A stretch of DNA of 64,000 nt from NCBI GenBank assembly GCA_021805205.1, contig JAJZFV010000055.1:81287-145286 (forward strand), written 5' to 3'. Below are positions 1-9,495 of the stretch, piece after piece. Every line of letters starts with the position of its first letter. The first letter of the stretch is position 1. The notes beneath the pieces were generated by a model, which was given only the letters and a program-made list of their open reading frames with translations, ran no database searches and was not told the origin of the DNA. Origin of the DNA: Actinomycetes bacterium. GTDB taxonomy: Bacteria; Actinomycetota; Acidimicrobiia; Acidimicrobiales; Acidimicrobiaceae. A program made the position numbers and the translations under genes.

Positions 1-1
1 A

Positions 2-106
2 GAGTCACTATCCAAGCTAAGTCAGCTCATAGGGCCCCCACCTGGAAAGACAGAAGAGCGACCTAACAAAAAATCTAATTCGAAGCGCGCAGGGAAAAGC
101 AAGTGA
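2..106 (+). CDS. 3' end of an unidentified gene (partial)
   Basis: An open frame enters from the left edge and stops with TGA at 104-106. The last 34 residues are proline-rich, then strongly basic (many Lys/Arg), like a disordered tail. The stop overlaps the GTG start of the following ParA-type gene as GTGA, an arrangement typical of translational coupling, so the two are probably one operon. Too little is visible to name the product. It could be chance reading frame, but the 4-base overlap argues for a real gene. Confidence 0.45.
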   Translation, partial: ESLSKLSQLIGPPPGKTEERPNKKSNSKRAGKSK

Positions 107-852
107 AGACCGTGATGTTCTACAACCAAAAGGGAGGAGTTGGAAAGACTTCTCTGGCCGTAAACTTCGCCTACCTCGCAGCATCTGAGGGGTTTAGAAC
201 GCTGCTGTGGGACCTCGACCCCCAGGCAAGTGCCACCTACATCTTGAGGGGTGACGATGGTGATTCACCAAAAGCCTCCAAGATAGTCTCCGAAGAGTAC
301 TCCCTCGACGAACTTGCTATTAGCTCTAACTACGCTAACCTCTTCTTACTTGCGTCTTCACTAAAGATGCGCCTCTTTGCCGAAAAACTCGCTGAAGCAA
401 AGAATCCAAGAAGACGCCTTACTCGCATCCTAGAGGCTACCAAGGATGAATTTGACCTAACCGTAATTGACGCACCTCCGAACCTGACCGACCTCTCTGA
501 GACCGTAATCTCGGCCATCGATCTGGTCGTGGTTCCACTTCAGCCAAGCCCCCTAGCCATAAGGTCGTCTCAAGTTATGATCGAGCACCTTGAATCGATC
601 GGTTTGAGTCAAAAGTGTGTAGCCCTCTACAATATGGTGGATCAACGAAGGGCTGGCCACCGCAGCGCCATTGCAACCGAAGAACCAGTCGGCAAACTCG
701 CCAAGTTACGCTCCTACATTCCATACTCAGCAGATATCGAAAAGATGGCGATTTCTAGAGAGCCACTTCCAATCATCGCCACGAACTCCAAATCGTCGGT
801 AGCGATGGAGGGGCTCTATAACGAGATCTCAAATTTGATCTATGCACGATAG
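103..852 (+). CDS. ParA/Soj-family P-loop ATPase
   Basis: A 249-residue cytoplasmic ATPase of the ParA/MinD class. The deviant Walker A box KGGVGKT (Lys10 and Lys15) opens the protein, DLDPQAS follows at about residue 37 (switch I region) and the Walker B-like stretch LTVIDAPPNL lies near residue 125. These proteins dimerise on ATP and bind DNA or membrane to position chromosomes, plasmids or protein complexes. There is no ParB downstream (the next gene is convergent), so this is probably an orphan ParA rather than the chromosomal segregation pair. The start is GTG with a weak AGGG upstream, overlapping the stop of the previous gene. The exact cargo cannot be told. Confidence 0.85.
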   Translation: MKTVMFYNQKGGVGKTSLAVNFAYLAASEGFRTLLWDLDPQASATYILRGDDGDSPKASKIVSEEYSLDELAISSNYANLFLLASSLKMRLFAEKLAEAKNPRRRLTRILEATKDEFDLTVIDAPPNLTDLSETVISAIDLVVVPLQPSPLAIRSSQVMIEHLESIGLSQKCVALYNMVDQRRAGHRSAIATEEPVGKLAKLRSYIPYSADIEKMAISREPLPIIATNSKSSVAMEGLYNEISNLIYAR

Positions 853-857
853 AGCTA

Positions 858-2078
858 TCACTCAATTGAGAGGCGCTGTCTTTTAGGACGAATCAAAATC
901 GCTAGAACAGCGCCGGTAAAGCTAACTATAACAACTATTGCGAAGTCGATCTTAAAAGAACCGGTAGCAGATGCTATGGCACTTCCGATCTGAGGTCCAA
1001 TTGCCTGCGTTATTCCAAAGAATAAAGTGACCATAGCAAATGTCCGCGCGAAGACCGCCCCCTTTGCATAGTCTCCGATGTAAGCAGCTACCAAGTTGGG
1101 GACGCCACTCATCCCGAATCCATAGGCGAATGCGCCAACTATCACAAAAGGAAGACTTCCGCTCAAGACCGAAAGGCCGGCAATTCCCATAGCAATGAAC
1201 GCTAGTGACATGACGGTACCTCTGTCACCATTACGATCGCTAATACGACCAGCTAATATACCGCCAAAGATCGAGATAAATCCCACCAAGGAAAAAATGG
1301 ATTGCGAGGTCGTCGCCAGATAGTGGTGGTCGTGGTTGAGCGCTGTCACGATATAGGTTAGGAATATCGCCTGAACAAATCCATAGGCCATATAAGAGGC
1401 GAAGAGGATATTGCGCTTCGGTAGCCTCGAGGGCCGCAAAGGTGCCTCCATCACATCAATAGCTTCCACCGAGTCGTCAACTTTGGAAGGCGCATGGAGA
1501 AAAATAAATGACGACAATGTGATGAGAGCACCGACTCCAGCCTCAACAAAGAGAAGAGCTCGCCAAGAAAGAGTGCCATGAAGGTGAACAAAGACCTTCG
1601 CCACCTGCGCCTCCAAGGTTATTGCTATTCCGATTCCACCACCGACCAAGCCAATCGCCCACCCCTTGCGCCTTTCAGCTACCGCTCCGGCAGCTAGAGC
1701 TGGCGAAGAGATCCAGATCATCGCCCCACCAAAACCCATGAGTGCCATGGCCAAGGAGAAGAATAGAAAAGTCGAAGAGATGCCGAAGAGACCCAATCCG
1801 ACCACGGAGGTCGCAAGTCCGATGCGAATAAAGCGGACACCGCTTATCGCTTTGGACTTCCAGGTTACAAAGATCGACCCCAGGAGATATGCCCCGACGT
1901 TGATGGTTCCCAAAGTTCCGGTGAGAAAGACAGAGTGGAGCGACGTTTTCAACAGAGGTGGAAGAATCAAGGAGTAGCTGAAACGTCCAAAGCCCTGAGC
2001 CTCACCTGCGAACAGCATCGCAAGAACTATGGGCGTCCAAGTAAAGACGCCATTTTTACGATCGCTTCTAGTTGCCAA
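858..2078 (-). CDS. MFS transporter, YbfB/YjiJ-like
   Basis: A 406-residue integral membrane protein with about twelve hydrophobic segments, typical length for the major facilitator superfamily. The N-terminal GFGRFSYSLILPPLL resembles the first helix signature of the YbfB/YjiJ subfamily, and GRISDRNGDRG in the middle is the MFS loop motif after helix 8. Substrate unknown. The 3' end faces the ParA gene with only five bases between stops, so any terminator must lie inside coding sequence. Upstream is a divergent second MFS gene. Confidence 0.8.
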   Translation of the reverse strand: MATRSDRKNGVFTWTPIVLAMLFAGEAQGFGRFSYSLILPPLLKTSLHSVFLTGTLGTINVGAYLLGSIFVTWKSKAISGVRFIRIGLATSVVGLGLFGISSTFLFFSLAMALMGFGGAMIWISSPALAAGAVAERRKGWAIGLVGGGIGIAITLEAQVAKVFVHLHGTLSWRALLFVEAGVGALITLSSFIFLHAPSKVDDSVEAIDVMEAPLRPSRLPKRNILFASYMAYGFVQAIFLTYIVTALNHDHHYLATTSQSIFSLVGFISIFGGILAGRISDRNGDRGTVMSLAFIAMGIAGLSVLSGSLPFVIVGAFAYGFGMSGVPNLVAAYIGDYAKGAVFARTFAMVTLFFGITQAIGPQIGSAIASATGSFKIDFAIVVIVSFTGAVLAILIRPKRQRLSIE

Positions 2079-2126
2079 TCAAACCTCTAATAGATCCAAC
2101 CTCGTCGCTGAGGAAGATAAAAGTGC

Positions 2127-2143
2127 GGGTGGAGCCTCCACCC
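2127..2143. terminator. Short GC-rich hairpin with T-rich flank in a divergent intergenic region
   Basis: A perfect 7-bp stem (GGGTGGA / TCCACCC) with a 3-base loop is followed by TCTTT on the plus strand. It looks like a small intrinsic terminator but no plus-strand gene is seen before it. It lies between two divergently transcribed MFS genes, so it could act in the leader of one of them. Confidence 0.3.
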
Positions 2144-2308
2144 TCTTTAAAAGGCTAACAAGGATTCGGGCGTTGAGTAGCTTCGAAGCAACTTCAAAAC
2201 TACCAAAGCAAAAATACACCTTTTCGACTTATGCACCTCTCGATACCATTCGATCGGGCGTGCAAGATGTCGCTAAATAGCTATATCTCATTTAGCATCA
2301 TTAGTTAT

Positions 2309-3673
2309 ATGGCGAACATGGATGACTTTAAAGCTCTAGCAAAGAAGGGCGGTGATAATCTTCAACGATACTTTGACAGAAGGCTACCCCTTGGACCAAT
2401 GAGGAGGGTGCACCTTCTTTCAACGGTTGGAGACACTTTCACAACAGTCGCCCTGGCTGGATCGCTCTTCTTCTCCATCTCTCCAAACGAAGCAAAAGGA
2501 AAGATCACCCTATATCTCCTCCTAACTGTGGCGCCATTTGGAGTGGTTGCACCATTTCTAGGTCCAATACTGGATCGAAAGGGTGGCTCGCGCCGAGCAC
2601 TACTGTCGCTTTCTTTCATCATCCGCGCCGTCTTTGTACTACTTATGTCTAGAGACCTAAACAGTGTCATCCTCTTCCCGGAAGCCTTCACCGTCCTAGT
2701 TGCTTCTAAGGTCTACCTCGTTACCAAAGCTGCGATAATACCTGAACTCGCAAGCGGAATTTCCCCTACCGAAGGTGGCAAGAGACATCGCCGCTTGCCA
2801 CTTCCAAAGGCCGATGGGGGGAACCCAGTCCTGGTATCTGTCAATTCATCGATCTCACTTTTAGCTGCGGTGGGTGGATTTATTGGCGGCGCACTAGCTG
2901 CAGCGGTTCTGAAGATACCTGGATTAGGTGCCCCTTGGGTACTAAGAATTGACTTTCTGATCCTCTTACTTGGCGTAACTCAAGTTCGTCTCATTCGCTC
3001 GGGCAGAATAAGAAAGCGAAGGCACCAGAGGAGTGCTTCAGAAGAGGAGGCGCAAGAGGCTAAGAGTGGTGAGATAGACCCAGAAGAGGTCAAAGCCGAC
3101 GAAGAGGATGTAAAAAGATCTCCTCAATCGGTCATACTTGCTGCTGCGGCCATGTCGGTCTTACGTGGATCGGTGGGGTTCTTTACATTCTTCATAGCCT
3201 TCAATTTGCGCCGTAGCCACGCCCCAACTTACTTTTTTGGTTTGATTCTTGGCGCAAGTGCCATCGGAAGCGGCTTGGCTACGGCGATTACCCCCAAGAT
3301 TCGCCGCTTTGTACAAGAAGAGATTCTGTTGATATCGGGGCTCGTGGTCGAGGCGCTTCTAGGAGTTATAGGGGCCGCGGTTGGAGATCGCTATATTCAG
3401 ATCCTCTTAGCCCTAGTCATCGGCTTCGTTGCCAGCTCGGGCAAGTTGGCCTTCGATTCTTTAGTTCAATTTCACATTCTTCCCTCCAATCAGGGAAAGG
3501 CCTTTTCGAGATACGAGACCCGCTTTCAGTTGGCGTGGGTTCTCGGCGGACTTATCCCAACTATCGTGGTACTTCCCTTAGCCTCTGGCGATCTGACGCT
3601 TGCATTTTCGGCCGTAGTTGCAGCAACTAGCTTTAGTGCTGGAAGAAGTGCGGTAAAGAACCTAGAACAGTAG
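2309..3673 (+). CDS. MFS transporter
   Basis: A membrane protein of about 454 residues from the chosen start. Hydrophobic helices begin around HLLSTVGDTFTTVALAG. The loop motif GPILDRKGGSRRALL is the MFS signature between helices 2 and 3. A charged, acidic/basic cytoplasmic loop of about 60 residues (many Glu, Lys, Arg) separates the two six-helix halves. I chose ATG at 2309 because the more upstream ATG at 2231 gives a poorly conserved-looking leader; neither has a good ribosome site and 2318 is also possible. Substrate unknown. The gene is divergent from the MFS gene at its left and 39 bases ahead of the gamma-carbonic-anhydrase-like gene. Confidence 0.75.
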   Translation: MANMDDFKALAKKGGDNLQRYFDRRLPLGPMRRVHLLSTVGDTFTTVALAGSLFFSISPNEAKGKITLYLLLTVAPFGVVAPFLGPILDRKGGSRRALLSLSFIIRAVFVLLMSRDLNSVILFPEAFTVLVASKVYLVTKAAIIPELASGISPTEGGKRHRRLPLPKADGGNPVLVSVNSSISLLAAVGGFIGGALAAAVLKIPGLGAPWVLRIDFLILLLGVTQVRLIRSGRIRKRRHQRSASEEEAQEAKSGEIDPEEVKADEEDVKRSPQSVILAAAAMSVLRGSVGFFTFFIAFNLRRSHAPTYFFGLILGASAIGSGLATAITPKIRRFVQEEILLISGLVVEALLGVIGAAVGDRYIQILLALVIGFVASSGKLAFDSLVQFHILPSNQGKAFSRYETRFQLAWVLGGLIPTIVVLPLASGDLTLAFSAVVAATSFSAGRSAVKNLEQ

Positions 3674-3712
3674 AAGCCAGAAAGTCAAAGGCACCTGTGT
3701 TACCATCGCCTA

Positions 3713-4231
3713 ATGGCAATATACCAATTAGGTGAACGTAACCCCAAGATATCAGAGCTCGCCTTCGTCCACCCAATGGCAACGATCATTGGAGATGTAA
3801 CGATAGGTGATTATTCGACCATTTGGCCCGGAGCGGTCTTGAGAGGAGACTACGGTCGAATCGTAGTCGGTGAACGAACTTCGATTCAAGATGGATCGGT
3901 GATCCACGCTACAGCCGAACTCCCTACTATCATCGGATCAAATTGCACCATCGGGCACATAGTCCACCTCGAAGGGTGCCAGATCGAAGATGATGCATTA
4001 GTTGGATCGGGATCGGTTGTTCTACATCGAGCCATAGTTTCATCGTTCGCACTAGTGGGGGCCAATGCAGTGGTTGTGGCCGATACCGTAGTCCCACCCA
4101 AGGCGCTCGCACTTGGCATCCCGGCCAAGATATACCCTGACAGAGTCGATGAATTTCTAATTCGCGATGCTGTCGAAAAGTACGTTGAGAACGGCCAGAA
4201 GTACAAGAGAGAGCTTAAGAAGATCGGCTAA
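3713..4231 (+). CDS. Gamma-carbonic-anhydrase-like hexapeptide-repeat protein
   Basis: A 172-residue left-handed beta-helix protein built of hexapeptide repeats (for example IGDVTIGDYSTIWPGAV). It belongs to the gamma carbonic anhydrase/PaaY/YrdA group, which forms trimers with a metal at the subunit interface. The three metal-binding histidines appear conserved: His65, His82 and His85 in IHAT and GHIVHLEGC. A carbonic anhydrase activity is therefore possible, but many family members are inactive or of unknown function. It lies 39 bases after the MFS gene on the same strand and is followed by a strong hairpin. Confidence 0.85.
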   Translation: MAIYQLGERNPKISELAFVHPMATIIGDVTIGDYSTIWPGAVLRGDYGRIVVGERTSIQDGSVIHATAELPTIIGSNCTIGHIVHLEGCQIEDDALVGSGSVVLHRAIVSSFALVGANAVVVADTVVPPKALALGIPAKIYPDRVDEFLIRDAVEKYVENGQKYKRELKKIG

Positions 4232-4249
4232 TGTAAGTCTCTAAAGTAC

Positions 4250-4290
4250 GAAGCGGCTGAGCCCAAGGTTACCTTGGGCTCAGCCGCTTC
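4250..4290. terminator. 19-bp perfect hairpin between convergent genes
   Basis: The arms 4250-4268 and 4272-4290 are perfectly complementary around a 3-base loop (TTA). It lies between the convergent gamma-carbonic-anhydrase-like gene and aldo/keto reductase. No long T-run follows on either strand, but the position and stability suggest a bidirectional terminator. Confidence 0.8.
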
Positions 4291-4349
4291 CAATCAAAGT
4301 CAACTCCCCCTAACACAAAAGGGAGATCCTCATTTAGGAGATATTTAAC

Positions 4350-5321
4350 TTAGTTAGAGAGACCTGCTGTAACTTTTTCGATTCTCTCGACGACCTCTGG
4401 TGTCAACTTCGGAAGAGCATCTAGTGCTGTCATATTTTCGCGAACCTGTTGCACTGAAGAGGCACCAGTTATAACAGTAGAAACGTTGGGGTTGAGCAGA
4501 CACCAAGCGATAGCCATTTGGGAGGGGGTAACTCCAATGGACTCAGCTATGTCAACCAGCTCACCAACGGCGTTATTCTTTGATGAGTCAGTAAGCATAG
4601 GGGCCAACCACTCATAACCTTCAAGCGACGCCCTTGAGCCCTCCGGAATGCCATTTCGATACTTGCCAGTTAGCAGGCCCGAAGCGAGCGGAGACCAGAT
4701 GGTAGTACCCATCCCATAGTCGTCGAAGATTGGAGAGTACTCAACTTCAACACGATGACGGTGAAGGATGTTATATTGTGGCTGCTCGGTAACGGGGCGA
4801 TGGAGACCATAGCGGTCGGCATACTCATAAGCCTTACGGATCTCATCCGCAGACCACTCCGAGACACCCCAGTAGAGCGCCTTGCCACGATCGATAATGT
4901 CGTGCATTGCCCTCACTGTCTCGGCGATCTCGGTCTCTGGGTCGGGGCGGTGGCAGAATGCAACGTCAATGAAGTCAAGGCCTAGCCGCTCGAGTGAGCC
5001 ATCGATGGCATCGAGGAGGTACTTGCGATTGAGCGTATTCTTGGTGTTTTCGGTTTCGTGTATTCCCCAGAAAAATTTGCTGGAGATAACGTAACTCCTT
5101 CGATCCCATCCCAACTTTCGAAGGGCGGCACCCATGAGCTCTTCCGACTTTCCACCGGCATATCCCTCTGCATTATCGAAGAAGTTGACTCCGGCCTCAC
5201 GAGCCACCTTCATCGTTTCAAAGGCCAAGTCATCATCGACCTGAGTGCCGAAGGTAACCCACGATCCCAAGGACAAGGCCGAAACCTTGATTCCTGAACG
5301 TCCTAGCCTGCGATATAACAT
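4350..5321 (-). CDS. Aldo/keto reductase, Kv-beta-like
   Basis: A 323-residue NADPH-dependent TIM-barrel oxidoreductase. The catalytic tetrad is readable as Asp49 and Tyr54 (FDNAEGY), Lys82 (SSKFFWG) and His124 (FCHRPD). [10 protein letters not shown] and the C-terminal [13 protein letters not shown] cofactor-binding stretch match the bacterial group related to potassium-channel beta subunits (AKR6-like). Physiological substrate unknown; probably carbonyl detoxification. Same strand as the downstream ABC ATPase and EamA genes, with 75 bases between, so a loose operon is possible. Full length, no defects seen. Confidence 0.9.
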   Translation of the reverse strand: MLYRRLGRSGIKVSALSLGSWVTFGTQVDDDLAFETMKVAREAGVNFFDNAEGYAGGKSEELMGAALRKLGWDRRSYVISSKFFWGIHETENTKNTLNRKYLLDAIDGSLERLGLDFIDVAFCHRPDPETEIAETVRAMHDIIDRGKALYWGVSEWSADEIRKAYEYADRYGLHRPVTEQPQYNILHRHRVEVEYSPIFDDYGMGTTIWSPLASGLLTGKYRNGIPEGSRASLEGYEWLAPMLTDSSKNNAVGELVDIAESIGVTPSQMAIAWCLLNPNVSTVITGASSVQQVRENMTALDALPKLTPEVVERIEKVTAGLSN

Positions 5322-5395
5322 CGTTTACCTCTCATAACTAATAAATAGAGTGAAACACTAATAATGAAACTTACTTTTGTTAACCTTACCCGTGA

Positions 5396-6178
5396 TCACT
5401 TGGCGATAGCGACTGATCTCTTGCCCACCTGAAAGACGTCGACTTCGGTCTCGAAGATCTTCGATATCACATGCGAGGTGAGGACCTCTGCCTTAGCTCC
5501 ATCTGCTACCACCCGACCGCGATTAATTCCGATAACTCGGTCAAACGAATCTGGAATCTCTTCGATATGGTGAGTCACGAGGACGATGGTGAGATTGGGA
5601 TAGTCAGCGGCGATTCGATCAAGGCGACCGATAAGTCTCTCGCGGGAGGGAAGGTCCAATCCTGCAAATGGCTCGTCCAAAAGTAGAACTAAAGGATCTG
5701 CCATCAGTGCTCGTGCGATACCAATCTGTTGCCGTTGCCCCATCGAAAGGTTGGAAAATCGCTCACCCCTTCGATCCTCCAATCCGACGAGGGTCAAAAG
5801 CTCGAAAGCCCGCAACGATTGGGCCTCTGTAACCTCGCTAAACCAGTTGGAAAACACTTGATCGACGCCGGTAAGTACTACCTCTTCGAGGTTTAAATTG
5901 GGGTCGATCTTCTCTAGGGTCGAGCTACCACAGACTCCGATCTTTCGCCTTAGCCGGCGCATATCGGTCGATCCGACTGTCTCGCCCAAAATTGCTACCT
6001 TTCCCGAGGAGGGTCGGCGGCGAGCAGCGAAGAGCTCAAAGAGGGTACTCTTTCCGGCACCATTAGCACCAACGATCACAACCTTTGAACCGACTTCAAC
6101 GCGGATCGTAATATCGCGCAAAATTGGAGCACCACCGATACTCAGCGAGACGTCTTCAAAATCCAAGCTGCTACTCAT
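5396..6178 (-). CDS. ABC-type ATPase, ModF/COG1119-like
   Basis: An ATP-binding protein of about 260 residues with all ABC motifs: Walker A GANGAGKST, Q-loop region, signature LSMGQRQQ, Walker B LVLLLDEPFAGLD and switch His in VTHHIEEIPDSF. The phrase THHIEEIP is characteristic of the COG1119 group (ModF/PhrA-like), whose members often lack an obvious permease. None is encoded nearby, so it may be a stand-alone ATPase. I chose ATG at 6178 because GGAAAGAG lies about seven bases upstream; a longer frame to 6241 exists but lacks a ribosome site. Confidence 0.85.
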   Translation of the reverse strand: MSSSLDFEDVSLSIGGAPILRDITIRVEVGSKVVIVGANGAGKSTLFELFAARRRPSSGKVAILGETVGSTDMRRLRRKIGVCGSSTLEKIDPNLNLEEVVLTGVDQVFSNWFSEVTEAQSLRAFELLTLVGLEDRRGERFSNLSMGQRQQIGIARALMADPLVLLLDEPFAGLDLPSRERLIGRLDRIAADYPNLTIVLVTHHIEEIPDSFDRVIGINRGRVVADGAKAEVLTSHVISKIFETEVDVFQVGKRSVAIAK

Positions 6179-6261
6179 CGTCTCAGTCTCTTTCCATGAA
6201 ATAAAGTACAATTTTCGGACTAAGGCTACAGACAATCGCACTCAATTCAAACGCATTTTCA

Positions 6262-6672
6262 TTAGCCAGAGGATAAAAGGTAGATGGCACCGACTGCCAT
6301 AACCACCCCCGCTACTTCGCGAAGATGCGGGCGATAGCCATTGGCAACGATATTTAGAACCAGTGTTATCAACGGATAGGTAGCAGTTATTGCCACTACC
6401 GTTGGAGCGCTACCATCGCGTAAGGCGATGAAAAAGAATAAGTAACCGACCGCGCCCGAGAGGGCAGAGAGGATCGCGAAGGTGGAAAGGACTGGGCGAT
6501 ACTTTAGAAATACCGGCAGTGCAACGATTCCTTCTATCACCACCACGGTAGCCCAAAGGGCTACCGGAGATGTGCCCTTGGAGGCTTTGGCGGAGAAAAA
6601 TCCCCAAACTCCCCACCCAACCGCCGAAACAAACGCGAAGAGTATCCAACTTTGACCGTATTTAGCCAACAT
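6262..6672 (-). CDS. Half-size EamA/DMT-superfamily membrane protein
   Basis: A 136-residue protein with about five hydrophobic helices, equal to a single EamA repeat. It ends in the typical final helix (AGVVMAVGAIYLLSSG). Full EamA permeases carry two such repeats; single-repeat forms act as dimers, as in small multidrug resistance relatives. The VGWGVWGFFSAKA N-terminus matches the family. It is 84 bases upstream of the ABC ATPase on the same strand. Substrate unknown. Confidence 0.75.
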   Translation of the reverse strand: MLAKYGQSWILFAFVSAVGWGVWGFFSAKASKGTSPVALWATVVVIEGIVALPVFLKYRPVLSTFAILSALSGAVGYLFFFIALRDGSAPTVVAITATYPLITLVLNIVANGYRPHLREVAGVVMAVGAIYLLSSG

Positions 6673-6788
6673 CTAGCCCTGACTCCAAATCTTTAACTTG
6701 CAATTTCAATATTTTTATTGAAGGTTCATCCAAATTTCGCCGATAACAAACAAAAAGAATCTTTTCAACCAAACTGGGTGGGGCCACA

Positions 6789-7814
6789 ATGGATTCAATA
6801 CCTGAAGTAGTAGATGACCATCCGATAAAGAGCGCATGGGCGCCAATCGGCTCCTGCGTCCAGCTGATCATCGAAAATTTCGGTATTGACGGGGGCTTAC
6901 TTCTTGAGAGAAACGCCTATTCGAGAGCGAAGATATCCGGAAAGGTAATGACGACCTTTGGAAATGCCTACCGCTTGATTGAAGGAGATACCCTCCGGTT
7001 AGCCGAAAAAGTTACACCGCAGCAGCACATCGCCCCCTTCGAAGATATGCGCCACTCTAGGGTTCTGCCACAGCTGATCTATCTCATAGAGGATTCACCG
7101 ACCCAATGGTTTGAAATTAATCGCGCCTTTCACGTTGGCCCGATCCGCCTTCTTACAGCGCTCTCGATCCTACCACCGGATGAAACTCTGAGTGAGTTTC
7201 AACTTGTCCTGTTCGATGGCACCAGCTCTAGGGCTACCAGCGAAGCCCTCTCCACTGCGCTGATAGGTGTTTCGCCACTTCTTGAGAGTGTTATTGCAGA
7301 TGCATACTTCAAAGACCGACAAGCTCGGTTCGCACAAAAGGTCCTAACCGTAGCAGAGACCGACCCCCTTACTGGAACCCTGAATCGCTTCGGATGGGAG
7401 GTAGCTATTCAACGACGGATGAAAGTTTCTCCAGGATCTCACGTATCGCTTATTACCTTCGATCTCGATAATTTGAAGACCATAAACGATTCATCTGGCC
7501 ACTCCGCCGGTGACGAGTACATTCGCAACTTCGCCGCAATTATGTCGTCTTCCATTCGAGAAGGAGACATCTTCGCTCGGATCGGTGGAGATGAATTCGT
7601 GCTGTTAGCACCATTGATGACACCGATCAATGCGAGGGACTTTGCCAATAGGGTCGATTCTCTTATGCTTCAAAACGGCATCTCGGTAAGCATCGGATGC
7701 GCAACCGGCACTGCTCCGCTCTCCTTGGATCGGCTCATGGTAGAGGCTGACAACGCCATGTATAACAACAAGCGATATCGCAAACAAGTTGCCGCCTCTG
7801 GTTTGCTATTTTGA
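6789..7814 (+). CDS. Diguanylate cyclase (GGDEF domain)
   Basis: A 341-residue protein whose C-terminal half is a GGDEF domain. DPLTGTLNRFGWE starts the domain near residue 192 and the active-site RIGGDEF lies near residue 266. The inhibitory-site motif RxxD is present just ahead (REGD), and NAMYNNKR closes the domain. It should make cyclic di-GMP from GTP and be product-inhibited. The first 180 residues look like a cytoplasmic sensory region of unrecognised fold; no membrane segment is seen. It is transcribed divergently from the EamA gene. Confidence 0.9.
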   Translation: MDSIPEVVDDHPIKSAWAPIGSCVQLIIENFGIDGGLLLERNAYSRAKISGKVMTTFGNAYRLIEGDTLRLAEKVTPQQHIAPFEDMRHSRVLPQLIYLIEDSPTQWFEINRAFHVGPIRLLTALSILPPDETLSEFQLVLFDGTSSRATSEALSTALIGVSPLLESVIADAYFKDRQARFAQKVLTVAETDPLTGTLNRFGWEVAIQRRMKVSPGSHVSLITFDLDNLKTINDSSGHSAGDEYIRNFAAIMSSSIREGDIFARIGGDEFVLLAPLMTPINARDFANRVDSLMLQNGISVSIGCATGTAPLSLDRLMVEADNAMYNNKRYRKQVAASGLLF

Positions 7815-8197
7815 CAAACGAGTAGCTGAGACAAATAGAACTAACAAAGGTTATCCCCACGTCGTGGAGTAATAAATTCAAAAGGTCGCTTTAAGTATCT
7901 AGTTTAGCGATTTTCGGTGGTATCTTTAAAAGTGCGCTGACTCCGCTCCCCCCTGTGATAGGAGCGAAGCCAGCTATGGTTCAATTTGTCTCGACGAGAG
8001 CCGCCTTTCTCATCACAAAGAAGAACCAATTACTATGTCGGAACTTTTCATCACCACCTTGAGTGGTATTTTTCCGCTCTTATACAGTTATCGTCTCTAG
8101 GAGCGATAACTTTACCCAAAAAACCAAATAAATTTAGCTTTTTGATTCAAGCAGTGACAGAAAATACGAAATCCGTTGCGCCTAGAGATCTGAGGGT
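7815..8197. other. Intergenic region with two small hairpins, no gene recognised
   Basis: This 383-base stretch between convergent genes has no frame that resembles a protein. An 8-bp stem (AGTTATCG / CGATAACT, arms 8086-8093 and 8104-8111) and a weaker 5-bp stem followed by ATTTTT near 8052-8071 may be terminators. Confidence 0.4.
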
Positions 8198-9067
8198 TTA
8201 CCCTGAGATAGATGCCCTTAAACGGTCCAAAGACCCTTCAGCGCCTTTTTTGACGTCGAACTTACTCAGCGTAGAGATGTAGTCGGCGACCGTATCAAAG
8301 ACGAATCTGACTGAGACAACCGTTTGAGAACCCATCTCGTCGAGTAGGACGAGGATGTTGAATCCCAAATCTTCGACGTCGTTATACCCGTATCGAAACC
8401 CAAGACGTAGAGGCGGGTCAATTTCGAGAAATGAGATCTGGTTAACTAATAGTGTGTCATCTGGACTTGTCACTGCAATCTCACCGCCTCTGCCGATCCT
8501 AAATCCCATAGGCCTCCACCACTGCGACAACCTCTCGGGTTCGGACCAATATTTGAATACCTCGGCGACTGGAGATGCGACGCCACCCAATACAACCAGA
8601 GTGCGCTCTATGCGCTCAAATAGGCAATCGTCGAGGCGCTGCATCGCCTGGTTCCAACCGGCGTACATGCCTTGGAGCGCGGCCATCATCTGCTCATTTA
8701 CTACCGTTGCTCTCGCTTTGAGCGTAAGTTCTGTACCATCGCCGTCCTGTTCGATGGTAATCCGGAAGTAGCTCCGCAAAATTGTCGATCCCTCATATTC
8801 GACACGATTCTCGACCGCTAAATATTTTGCCTCTTCAAATTCAACGATGGCTCCAATGATCCGCTGTGAAAAACCCATACCAGTCATCGTGAGGGAGTAG
8901 TTGCCACCGATTCGAGGTTCAACGTCTACCTCGTCTGCTACAAATTGATCCGGCCCCCACCAACTAGCGACTTTTAGCGGATCCTTTAAGAACCCAAATA
9001 TAGATTCTGGTGAGGCTGAGTATTTACGTACAATTGAGATCTCCCGCGTGAGCAAAGATTCCGACAT
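8198..9067 (-). CDS. Tandem SRPBCC (AHSA1-like) protein
   Basis: A 289-residue cytoplasmic protein made of two consecutive START/SRPBCC domains of the AHSA1 (activator of Hsp90 ATPase homologue) type. The first begins near residue 12 (RKYSASPESIFGFLKDP with ASWWGPDQF) and the second near residue 155 (GVASPVAEVFKYWSEPERLSQWW). Each shows the family opening, a conserved Trp-Trp and the Gly-Gly-x-Tyr or equivalent strand. Such domains bind hydrophobic ligands in a deep pocket; function here is unknown. Most bacterial members have one domain, so the fused pair is a mild oddity. The gene stands alone. Confidence 0.8.
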   Translation of the reverse strand: MSESLLTREISIVRKYSASPESIFGFLKDPLKVASWWGPDQFVADEVDVEPRIGGNYSLTMTGMGFSQRIIGAIVEFEEAKYLAVENRVEYEGSTILRSYFRITIEQDGDGTELTLKARATVVNEQMMAALQGMYAGWNQAMQRLDDCLFERIERTLVVLGGVASPVAEVFKYWSEPERLSQWWRPMGFRIGRGGEIAVTSPDDTLLVNQISFLEIDPPLRLGFRYGYNDVEDLGFNILVLLDEMGSQTVVSVRFVFDTVADYISTLSKFDVKKGAEGSLDRLRASISG

Positions 9068-9495
9068 TGGCTCAACCTTTCGATTTGTATAGCTTCATAG
9101 TTTGCTACTCTTAAATTTCTCGACCCTTGAATCAGAGCTAAGAGGACCACATCCAAAGACTATGCCGTTTTAGATTTCGGATCTGAAAAAAAGAAGAGCC
9201 AAAGTTCGGCATCTATTCAAGGTTCGGCGAGGTGGGGTCGAATGCGGAAAGTAAATGGCGTCGAGCCTCAAGTCGTCAATGCGCTCCAAATTCAAAAAAT
9301 ATCATCTGAGGCATAAAATCTCCCAACATGAAGAGAGCAAATCTAAAATTATGTCGGGAAATTTACATTACTAAATCGTGACATAACTAATTGACATGGT
9401 CAACCTTAAATTGCAATGAGTGGAACTCGACAAAATAGAGATGTCTTTCAAACTCAAATTGCACGACAGGCTCTAAACCAGAGCAGCATCGAAGG
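9068..9495. other. Intergenic region, nothing recognised
   Basis: About 430 bases between two minus-strand genes, the right half AT-rich. No protein-like frame, RNA or strong hairpin was found by eye. It probably carries the promoter of the tandem AHSA1 gene. Confidence 0.3.

Noticed and set aside
2029-2280. 83-codon plus-strand frame across the divergent MFS intergenic region
   Set aside because: It mostly overlaps the start of the minus-strand MFS gene, contains the hairpin and has no ribosome site.
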